In this document: in pieces, positions 52,820 through 60,800 of the stretch
How the letters are laid out: the number at the start of each line of letters is the position of its first letter
How positions within the stretch are numbered: the first letter of the stretch is position 1
Source: a virus
Strand: one strand, 5' to 3'
Length of the DNA: 64,000 bases
IMG/VR virus record: IMGVR_UViG_3300044640_002737
Coordinates: 309,468-373,467 of that record
Notes under the pieces: generated by a model
Told to the model about the DNA's origin: nothing
The model's input: only the letters and a program-made list of their open reading frames with translations
The model's database searches: none
Made by a program: the position numbers and the translations under genes

Positions 52820-53735
52820 ATAAATTAATATTATTGTGTGTTATGGATCTTATTTTTTCAGTTATATCTTCGGTTAATCCGTTATATTCAATTATGACAG
52901 ATATCATGTCATCGCGAGATAATTCAAGATCTATTATATCTCTATCAGCTATTTCGTATATTTTTGTGGTTGAATTAAGGTGGATTTTTAAATCAATATG
53001 ATTTTTAACACCATAGAAATAAATTTTAATAGAATTATTTTCCATAGCATTTTTAGCTATGAAATACCTAAATTCAGAAAATCCCGAATAATTAAAAAGA
53101 TCTACTCCATTATGAAAAAGTATATGGTCATCAACATAACAATCATCCACTTTATACGGCAAATCTGAATTCTCCAGGTAGTTTTTTAGCCAGGTTTCAG
53201 CAATTCCACAAAATTCAATATATTCATTTATATTTAATCCAGATATAAATGATACTAAGTTTTTCCTATCAAATAGCATAAAATGTAGACTTACCCAATG
53301 CTCATGGAAATGATAGAAATTACATTCCGCATCGGATAGTATACCACTCAAAACGGTATCGTCAATTTTTATATCATATATTATATGGTAGAAATATTCA
53401 TAATCATACGTTAATGCATATTCTGATAATTTTTTTACCTGATGGATATTTGCCCATCCGTAATCAGGTAGACATCTATTCATAATTATTTTCTTCCCTT
53501 TACATCGATATTCAGACCAAACCGATACCGATTTAATTGGCCAGTCGATAATCGGATTATCTTTAGTTCTTATATAATAATCGCATAATGAGGAGACCCT
53601 ATTTGGTATATCAATAGGACTATTAAGCATAACATCCAGACCGAGATTTTTTAGTGTTCTTATATTAGATTCTAATACACTAATCTTTTCCTCATTATCG
53701 CAATATGAACTAATCAATATTATTTTATTACCCAT
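52806..53735 (-). CDS. Probable GT-A type glycosyltransferase (309 aa)
   Basis: The N-terminus IILISSYCDNEEKISVLESNIRTLKNLGLDVMLNSPI and the later YEYFYHIIYDIKIDD (about residues 112-126), a DxD-like acidic segment after a beta strand, resemble bacterial glycosyltransferases that act on lipopolysaccharide or capsule. I cannot name the family. The C-terminal 80 residues may be a separate beta domain. It overlaps the downstream fusion gene by 14 nt and follows the GT9 gene by 8 nt. Confidence 0.55.
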   Translation of the reverse strand: MGNKIILISSYCDNEEKISVLESNIRTLKNLGLDVMLNSPIDIPNRVSSLCDYYIRTKDNPIIDWPIKSVSVWSEYRCKGKKIIMNRCLPDYGWANIHQVKKLSEYALTYDYEYFYHIIYDIKIDDTVLSGILSDAECNFYHFHEHWVSLHFMLFDRKNLVSFISGLNINEYIEFCGIAETWLKNYLENSDLPYKVDDCYVDDHILFHNGVDLFNYSGFSEFRYFIAKNAMENNSIKIYFYGVKNHIDLKIHLNSTTKIYEIADRDIIDLELSRDDMISVIIEYNGLTEDITEKIRSITHNNINLYEEN

Positions 53736-53743
53736 CCGGATAC

Positions 53744-54676
53744 TTATTTATTAACAGTGGACATTATTTTATTATAAACACTCATTACGCTTGGATGGCA
53801 TTCGAAAGTTTTCTTTCCCTCCAGACATCCGACCAACGAAGGTATTCCCTGTATCGTGTTCCATTCTCTTACACCATATTTTATATCAGACGCACATTTC
53901 AAATTACATCCACCAGAAACATAATGGTATTTATATTCCTGAGATCCCTTTCTATATGGTGCTCTAAACTTATTATCTATTGAACTGCCTAATTGAATTA
54001 TTTCAGAATCGGTAGTACCTGCTAAATGTAGAAGACCAGAATCCATAGTAACGAAGCATTCACTTTTTTCAATCAGCCACCACGTCTGAGATAATGATGT
54101 TTTGTTCTGTAAATTCATACCCAATTCAATATCAAAATTAAAGGTTGGCTTTTGAACATTGGATCCACCCATTTCGGATGACTCCTTTCCGACAGAAACC
54201 ACACTTATTCCGCCCGCATTCAAAGCTCTGACTAATAGAATCCATTTTTCTCTATCCCATGTTCTGGATTCCCAGTTTTGTACGGGATGTATAAGAACGT
54301 ATCTATCGGGAAGTCCCTGTATTTCTTCAAAATCAGAAGGGAAAAAATCCAAAGTAAGTTCCTCCTGATTTAACATGAATCCAAGGCTAATTGCATGGAA
54401 CTGCCTAATGTCAATAGTATTATGCTTATTGCATATGCCATCGGATTTATAGTTTACATCGAAAGTTCTAAATATTTCGAAATCATCATCCAAATCAAGA
54501 TCACCAGGAAGATATAGAGAATCAACATATGGATTATTTCTAAATATATCTGTATGATGAGTTATTATAGATATTTTTCTACCATATGAGTAATATAGTT
54601 TACGCAAAACTGGCGATACACATAATGTATCGCCAATAGCTCTAGCCTCGCTTATATCTATACAGAGTTTCTTCAT
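53744..54676 (-). CDS. GT9-family heptosyltransferase-like protein (310 aa)
   Basis: A GT-B enzyme of the heptosyltransferase group: RAIGDTLCVSPVLRKLYYSYG near residues 12-32, YVLIHPVQNWESRTWDREKW near 125-145 and TMDSGLLHLAGTTDSEIIQLG near 212-232 (the family D-S-G-x-x-H-x-A motif). The C-terminus has four Cys (GGCNLKC, GCLEG, FECHP), like the metal-binding set of TibC-type enzymes. It would add a heptose or related sugar from an ADP/NDP donor. Confidence 0.75.
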   Translation of the reverse strand: MKKLCIDISEARAIGDTLCVSPVLRKLYYSYGRKISIITHHTDIFRNNPYVDSLYLPGDLDLDDDFEIFRTFDVNYKSDGICNKHNTIDIRQFHAISLGFMLNQEELTLDFFPSDFEEIQGLPDRYVLIHPVQNWESRTWDREKWILLVRALNAGGISVVSVGKESSEMGGSNVQKPTFNFDIELGMNLQNKTSLSQTWWLIEKSECFVTMDSGLLHLAGTTDSEIIQLGSSIDNKFRAPYRKGSQEYKYHYVSGGCNLKCASDIKYGVREWNTIQGIPSLVGCLEGKKTFECHPSVMSVYNKIMSTVNK

Positions 54677-54682
54677 AAGGAA

Positions 54683-54958
54683 TTACATATCCTTCGTAAA
54701 TAATCCAGTCTCAAAATCGAGTTTACCTTTACCGTATTTACCGACTACCTTCTCCTGCAAAGCTTCCTCCCTAGCATATATGTCAGAAGCTTCGTTATGT
54801 AAGGATTCTAATTCGTTGTTTATAGCGGAAAGGTCCTTCTCGTAAAAGGATTTCTGTACACTTAATCTACCCACTTTAATTATATTATCCATCAAAACCT
54901 CTTTCAGATTTTGAATTTCTAAAATTAGATCTTCAGGTAATTTTAATTCATTTTCCAT
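54683..54958 (-). CDS. Small coiled-coil protein (91 aa)
   Basis: Helical and heptad-like from about residue 8 to 75, with a short C-terminus FETGLFTKDM. No catalytic motif. It lies between the two GT9 genes, 6 and 11 nt from them, so it belongs to the operon. It might be an assembly partner of a glycosyltransferase or a chaperone, but there is no family evidence. Confidence 0.55.
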   Translation of the reverse strand: MENELKLPEDLILEIQNLKEVLMDNIIKVGRLSVQKSFYEKDLSAINNELESLHNEASDIYAREEALQEKVVGKYGKGKLDFETGLFTKDM

Positions 54959-54969
54959 ATTTTTTATTT

Positions 54970-55845
54970 TTATTGTTTATTTATGCTATCTATAATATCG
55001 CTAATATTAAAAATGTCATTCATATCGGAATATGGTATTCTACTGATATCCTCAAATAACATATATTTCTGATAGTAATTATTCGATATATCGTGCTTTT
55101 CCGTATGTGGATTAGCAATTATATTATCATGTATATTATAGCCAAAAACTTTGGGATTTGTTCCGATCCAGGCAACTGTTGACGGTAAACCCAGGGAAGA
55201 TGCTATATGCATCGCAGATGAGTCTATAAGAAGTCTTTTTTCTGAAAGGGTCAGCATAATTGCAATGCTTCTAAAATTATCCAATGCAGAAATTGTGTTA
55301 TCATATTGAAATTGATCTTCCCTTCTTATATGTACCACGGAATAATCATCTTTATAGTGCTCTATAATATTCTCAATTATTGGTTGCGGAATATCTCGGG
55401 TCCAGCTATATTTTAGAGGTTGCTCTATGCTTCCACCATTCGGATGTATAGCCATTATAGGCTTATCTAATTTATAAAACTGCTCATAATATTGTCTTTC
55501 AGATTTACTTATAAATAATTCAGGCAGTTCCCCATCATAAGGGACACCACACAAATCGCACCATATCTCGATAAGATGTTTTTTTTCCGTTATAAAATCG
55601 GAGGTTGTGTATGGATCGGTAATAAATACTTTAGCTTCCTTGTTGTTAATAAAATCCCTATAAATTGGACCCGCATTTGCGTGGGTAATAATTCTATTAA
55701 CATTATTATTACCTTTAAAAACATCGGGATATGATGTTACCACTATTATGTTATCTCTAGTATACTGTTTACGTAAAGCTTTTACTACAGCGGTGGACAT
55801 AAAGCTTTTACCCAATCCACCAGAAACCTCCAATATTATATTCAT
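54970..55845 (-). CDS. GT9-like glycosyltransferase (291 aa)
   Basis: The GT-B/GT9 layout is visible: VSGGLGKSFMSTAVVKALRKQY near residues 7-28, IMAIHPNGGSIEQP near 138-151, SVVHIRREDQFQYD near 173-186 and LLIDSSAMHIASSLGLPSTVAWIGTNP near 212-238 (the family DS-x-x-H-x-A motif). The N-terminal Gly-rich loop GGLGKS is like the acceptor-side loop of heptosyltransferases. No membrane segment. It follows the DUF2061 gene by 4 nt. Confidence 0.72.
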   Translation of the reverse strand: MNIILEVSGGLGKSFMSTAVVKALRKQYTRDNIIVVTSYPDVFKGNNNVNRIITHANAGPIYRDFINNKEAKVFITDPYTTSDFITEKKHLIEIWCDLCGVPYDGELPELFISKSERQYYEQFYKLDKPIMAIHPNGGSIEQPLKYSWTRDIPQPIIENIIEHYKDDYSVVHIRREDQFQYDNTISALDNFRSIAIMLTLSEKRLLIDSSAMHIASSLGLPSTVAWIGTNPKVFGYNIHDNIIANPHTEKHDISNNYYQKYMLFEDISRIPYSDMNDIFNISDIIDSINKQ

Positions 55846-55849
55846 GTGC

Positions 55850-56104
55850 TTATTTTTTTGATCCTATCCTGATGAATTTATACCAAATTCTCTCATGCAA
55901 AAAATATATAATAGGCTTGAAAACAATCTCTCCCATACCTAGTAATGATGCTAATTCTACCGAAGCTCCTAACATATATGCAGTAATTACAGTTGTCATC
56001 GTGCCTAATATTCTATAAGAAAGTGTTTTTAATATGTGTCTTATCATATTAGATCTATTTTCTTTTCTATCTGACTTTTTTAGAATTTCCTGATTAGTTT
56101 CCAT
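55850..56104 (-). CDS. DUF2061 membrane protein (84 aa)
   Basis: Residues about 24-78 (HILKTLSYRILGTMTTVITAYMLGASVELASLLGMGEIVFKPIIYFLHERIWYKF, given as landmarks) match DUF2061, a short two-helix membrane family of unknown function. Its TAA/ATG junction overlaps the nucleotidyltransferase gene by one base. In this operon it sits between sulfate/nucleotide enzymes and glycosyltransferases, so it may handle a membrane-linked sugar or help the activated intermediates; this is inference. Confidence 0.75.
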   Translation of the reverse strand: METNQEILKKSDRKENRSNMIRHILKTLSYRILGTMTTVITAYMLGASVELASLLGMGEIVFKPIIYFLHERIWYKFIRIGSKK

Positions 56105-56508
56105 TATAATTTTCCTTCTTTCCTTAATTCCTCTCTAACCGCAGTTGCTGATATATTGGCTATTTCAGTTGGTGGGATATGTTCGATTATATCGTAACCA
56201 ACACCTCTACCAAATTCAACTGAGCATATATCTGGAATTATTATGATCTTTGCTAGCCTTTCACTAACTAGATCTCTAATCTCGGAATGTATATTAAGCA
56301 TAACTTCGTTGGGAGTCCAAGGATTTTTTTCATCTGGCTCAATATCTCTGATTGCAATTAATACCTTCTTACCATCGTTTATAGCTTGTTGAAACATAGC
56401 TTTGTGACCTGGATGAAGTGGTTGCCATCTACCAATAAACATAGCATATTGACTATCTTTAGGCTGCAGTGATGATTTTACATGGACTTTTTTTGACCAA
56501 TTTTCCAT
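56104..56508 (-). CDS. HxGH-type nucleotidyltransferase (134 aa)
   Basis: A small nucleotidyltransferase of the cytidylyl/NMN-adenylyl type: FIGRWQPLHPGHKAMFQQA near residues 24-42 carries the HxGH motif, and ISATAVREELRKEG at the C-terminus is the ISxTxxR motif. Substrate unknown. It is not a plain ATP sulfurylase: the QTRNPxHRxH-type motif is absent. Its start lies 31 nt inside the APS kinase gene, so the two are coupled. It might activate a sugar phosphate to an NDP-sugar for the transferases downstream. Confidence 0.72.
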   Translation of the reverse strand: MENWSKKVHVKSSLQPKDSQYAMFIGRWQPLHPGHKAMFQQAINDGKKVLIAIRDIEPDEKNPWTPNEVMLNIHSEIRDLVSERLAKIIIIPDICSVEFGRGVGYDIIEHIPPTEIANISATAVREELRKEGKL

Positions 56509-56927
56509 AATATTTGTTTTAGTGATTCAGTTTCTGATATTCCAGTAGTGTCAATATCAGTAAAATCTTCAGTAGGTTTTTGATATTCTGCTACATGAAA
56601 AGATTCTCTTCCCCTTATTTCAGAAGTATGTATATAAAATTCGACAGCTCCATTTTCGCATTTTAGACTGTCTCTAAGATCTTTATACGGGCTAACCAAT
56701 GATATTATTATATTGTTATTAACGTCCTGCCTAGATAAGTATTTAGCTATCGAATGAGCTGTCTCTATGTTCTTTCTTCTTCCCGCTTCAGAATAATCCT
56801 TATTATTCAGTATTTCCCTCAGATCGTCACCATCTATAACGAAAGATTTATCCAAAGAATTTTTTAAATGATTAGCGAGGGTTGTTTTTCCTGAATGAGG
56901 TTGACCGGTTAGTATATAAATTGCCAT
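56478..56927 (-). CDS. cysC: APS kinase-like (CysC family)
   Basis: The 149-residue P-loop kinase has Walker A GQPHSGKTTLA (8-18), IDGDDLREILN, YSEAGRRKNIETAHSIAKYL and the SPYKDLRD motif, in the CysC order. It would phosphorylate adenylyl sulfate to PAPS, the donor for the sulfotransferase encoded just upstream. It is slightly short at the C-terminus. No ATP sulfurylase is visible here, so APS would have to come from the host. It overlaps the next gene by 31 nt. Confidence 0.82.
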   Translation of the reverse strand: MAIYILTGQPHSGKTTLANHLKNSLDKSFVIDGDDLREILNNKDYSEAGRRKNIETAHSIAKYLSRQDVNNNIIISLVSPYKDLRDSLKCENGAVEFYIHTSEIRGRESFHVAEYQKPTEDFTDIDTTGISETESLKQILWKIGQKKSM

Positions 56928-56956
56928 TATTATAAAAATTAATTATCGATTATTTA

Positions 56957-57775
56957 TTACACATATTCAAAATAATCATAGAACCATCCATAGGTATTCT
57001 TGATTGCCTGAGAAAGCTCAAATCCTAATATCTCCTCATAATCATCAGGTAGTCTTTTAAATTCGGTTCTTAATTTATGATCACCGTATATTCCATGAAT
57101 TAAATCATTTTCATGTGTTACCTGCTCGATTGTTTTAAAATTATGTCCTGGATAATAGTCAATCCCTATATAGTCGTAGAATCTTTTAACCTCTGATTCT
57201 GGATCGCTCATAAGGTCCTCGTATCTAATAAAAAGTATATTTTTATCTATTCCCTGATCTATTATATCTCTCAATCTATCAACAGAAACACCAACAGGTA
57301 CACCATCAGCCCAAATATCTATTCTTTTTCTGAGAGTTGTACCGACCAATTCCGGAACATTCTGCACATGATTCTCGCGATGTGGGTTTTTTCTAAAATT
57401 CTTCTCCATTGATGAATATACGGATCTAAGATCCCTAACCATACAGACAACCTTGGGTTCGTGCTGGAGCATATTAAGAAGTCCGTAATTTACTCCCCAT
57501 TCCCTACTTTTTTCGAGTACAAATGGTTTGTCCGTTATGTCATTAAAATATCCCTGAATTCCTGCCATACAATATCCTATGAAAGCTTTCTTCATGACCT
57601 CCGGATCCTGAGCTAAAACAGCTTGCGAATTATTATAAGCGTTCTTGGAGGAAAGCACCATGTCAGCAAGTCCCGAAGTGGGAGTGCAATAGAAATCAGG
57701 ATTTTGTGCAATTATATTTTGCCAAAGTGTTGATCCAGATCTAGGTAATGATGAGTTGAATATTATTTTTTTCAT
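56957..57775 (-). CDS. PAPS-dependent sulfotransferase
   Basis: The N-terminus IIFNSSLPRSGSTLWQNII holds the 5'-phosphosulfate loop (PRSGSTL), and VCMVRDLRSVYSSMEKNF holds the 3'-phosphate site (R-x7-S) of cytosolic-type sulfotransferases. RYEDLMSDPESEVKRFYDYIGI is also family-typical. It would transfer sulfate from PAPS to a hydroxyl or amine of a sugar or protein. I chose ATG at 57775; a TTG at 57778 would add one residue. The start codon lies inside an inverted repeat. It is the first gene after the giant fibre. Confidence 0.85.
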   Translation of the reverse strand: MKKIIFNSSLPRSGSTLWQNIIAQNPDFYCTPTSGLADMVLSSKNAYNNSQAVLAQDPEVMKKAFIGYCMAGIQGYFNDITDKPFVLEKSREWGVNYGLLNMLQHEPKVVCMVRDLRSVYSSMEKNFRKNPHRENHVQNVPELVGTTLRKRIDIWADGVPVGVSVDRLRDIIDQGIDKNILFIRYEDLMSDPESEVKRFYDYIGIDYYPGHNFKTIEQVTHENDLIHGIYGDHKLRTEFKRLPDDYEEILGFELSQAIKNTYGWFYDYFEYV

Positions 57776-57820
57776 CAATCGAGATGTTTTTATTATTATA
57801 CTGCGATTGATGAAAAAAAT
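57765..57820. promoter_or_regulatory. Inverted repeat covering the sulfotransferase start
   Basis: Two perfect 17-nt inverted arms (57765-57781 and 57804-57820, core CGATTGATG followed by A7) flank a 22-nt spacer. In the minus-strand transcript the downstream arm contains the ATG of the sulfotransferase, so folding would hide its start; there is no T-run after the arm, so it is not a classic terminator. It may hold down translation after the fibre gene. Confidence 0.55.
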
Positions 57821-57830
57821 TTCAAATTAT

Positions 57831-60800
57831 TTATTCTGATTGCGGGGTTTCAGTTCTTTTGGGTTGTGGTGTTTCAGCGCCTTTCCAGAATTTAGTATTC
57901 TTATCTTTCCTTGTACCTATAACAAGTACATCATATTCTATATCAAGATTTGCCTTAATTGTTATCTTTGAATACGTGTCGTCTATAACACCATAAGCAA
58001 TTCCAAATCCATTTTTAGGTGTTATCCAAACTTGAGCGTCTTTATTTAGATATTTGAAATAATCTGGTAAGTCAATTATTGCTTCCCCGTTAACAACTAC
58101 AATATTAAATCTATAAATATTATCCCCTGCTGTTGGTGATTCAACAAAAGAGTGATTTAATCTCAATTCATCACTTAATTTAGGGTTTGGGTGGTCAATA
58201 CTAAAAGTACCACCACCAGTTTTAACAATATATTGGACAAATGTTGCGTTATTTTGATTAGCAGTAAGATTACTTCCTAACATATGCACATTATAGCAAC
58301 CTGCTGTATCATTATTAAAACCACCTCCTATGGAGCTATAACATGAACCACTTCGAATTTTATGATATCTTCCGCCCCCGATAAAAGAATGGCAAGCACC
58401 CTGATATATTGCATTCTGCCTTCCACCAGCGATCGAACTAAGACAAGCATAACCAGTGATAATATTTCCATATCCACCTCCAATAAATGATCTTATGGCA
58501 TCACCATCAATGGCATTATCCTGTCCTCCAACAACTGAGGAGCATCCTGTGTTTTTAGTTACAAAGTTGCCCTTTCCTCCTCCGATAAATTTATGGCTAG
58601 CAGAACCAATCTGATTTGAAGCTCCCCCTCCGATTGCTGAATAACCAGCGTCCACGGAATTTTGATATCCTCCTGAAATCACAGCAGCTATACCACAACT
58701 ACCTATCTCATTTCCACATCCACCACCAATTGTTGCAAGATCTGAATCACCTGCAGCACTATTGGTATTACCTCCACCGATAGTTGCCCTACGACTAGCT
58801 ATGGAATTATCAAATCCACCACCAATAGTTGAGCAAGCACCAGTTATAAGGTTACATAACCCTCCCGAAATGGTAGCTCTTGGAATACAAACTCTGTTAA
58901 GACAACCACCACCAATTGTTGAATAACAGGAGCTAATATAGTTAACAAGGCCTCCACCGATTACTGAATTACAGGATAGGTTAGTTGTTCGATTATAGCA
59001 ACCTCCACTGATTACTGAAAAAGCAGCTCCTGAAGAATTGCATCTACCGCTTAGGGCTGCACTGTAATTTGCAGTTGCCTGGTTATTCGCACCACATCTA
59101 ATTGATGAACAAATACCGCCACCTAATACAATAACTGCAGCTGCACCACCACTACTAGTACCTGAAGTACCATTAGTACCTGATGTTCCTGGGCTACCTG
59201 GACTACCTGGACTACCGTTAGTACCTGAAGTTCCATTAGTACCTGAGGTTCCGTTAGTACCGTTAGTACCAGATGTTCCTGGGCTACCTGGACTACCTGG
59301 ACTACCGTTAGTACCTGAAGTTCCATTAGTTCCATTAGTTCCCGATGTTCCAGATGCACCATCTACACCATTGATACCTGATGTTCCATTAGTACCTGAA
59401 GTTCCATTAGTACCTGAAGTTCCATTAGTACCTGAAGTTCCATTAGTACCTGATGTCCCATTGGTTCCTGAAGTTCCATTAGTACCGTTAGTACCTGATG
59501 TCCCATTAGTTCCTGAAGTTCCATTAGTACCGTTAGTACCTGATGTCCCATTAGTTCCTGAAGTTCCATTAGTTCCGTTAGTACCCGATGTTCCGTTAGT
59601 ACCCGATGTTCCGTTAGTACCCGATGTTCCGTTAGTACCATTAGTACCTGATGTTCCATTAGTACCGTTTAATCCGCTTACACCCGATGTTCCATTAGTA
59701 CCTGAAGATCCATTAGTACCGTTAGTACCTGAAGTTCCGTTAGCACCTGAAGTTCCATTGGTTCCGTTGGTTCCTGAAGTTCCATTAGTTCCGTTGGTTC
59801 CTGAGGTTCCATTAGTTCCTGAAGTTCCGTTAGTACCTGAAGTTCCATTGGTTCCATTGGTTCCCGAAGTTCCGTTAGTACCTGAAGTTCCATTGGTTCC
59901 ATTGGTTCCCGAAGTTCCGTTAGTACCCGAGGTTCCATTAGTTCCATTGGTTCCTGAAGTTCCATTGGTTCCTGAAGTTCCATTAGTTCCGTTGGTTCCT
60001 GAAGTTCCATTAGTTCCGTTGGTTCCTGAGGTTCCATTAGTTCCTGAAGTTCCGTTAGTACCTGAAGTTCCATTGGTTCCATTGGTTCCTGAAGTTCCAT
60101 TAGTACCTGATGTTCCATTGGTTCCTGAAGTTCCATTGGTTCCGTTAGTTCCTGAAGTTCCATTGGTTCCTGAAGTTCCATTAGTACCTGAAGTTCCATT
60201 AGTACCTGAAGTTCCATTAGTTCCGTTGGTTCCTGATGTTCCATTAGTACCGTTAGTACCTGATGTTCCATTAGTTCCTGAGGATCCATTAGTACCCGAT
60301 GTTCCGTTGGTTCCATTAGTACCTGATGTTCCATTAGTTCCTGAGGATCCATTAGTACCCGATGTTCCGTTGGTTCCATTAGTACCTGATGTTCCATTGG
60401 TTCCTGAGGATCCATTGGTTCCTGAGGATCCATTAGTACCAGATGTTCCATTAGTACCGTTAGTACCTGATGTTCCATTGGTTCCTGAGGATCCATTAGT
60501 ACCAGATGTTCCATTAGTACCGTTAGTACCTGATGTTCCATTGGTTCCTGAGGATCCATTAGTACCTGATGTTCCGTTGGTTCCATTAGTTCCTGATGTT
60601 CCATTAGTACCTGATGTTCCATTAGTACCGTTAGTACCTGAGGATCCATTAGTACCTGATGTTCCATTGGTTCCTGATGTTCCGTCAGTACCATTGGTTC
60701 CTGATGTTCCATTGGTTCCTGATGTTCCATTAGTACCTGATGTTCCATTAGTACCGTTAGTACCTGATGTTCCATTGGTTCCTGATGTTCCGTTAGTACC

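Noticed and set aside
56104-56508. ATP sulfurylase that would complete the sulfation pathway
   Set aside because: The protein has HxGH and ISATAVR motifs of the small cytidylyl/adenylyltransferase group but lacks ATP sulfurylase signatures and is far too short.
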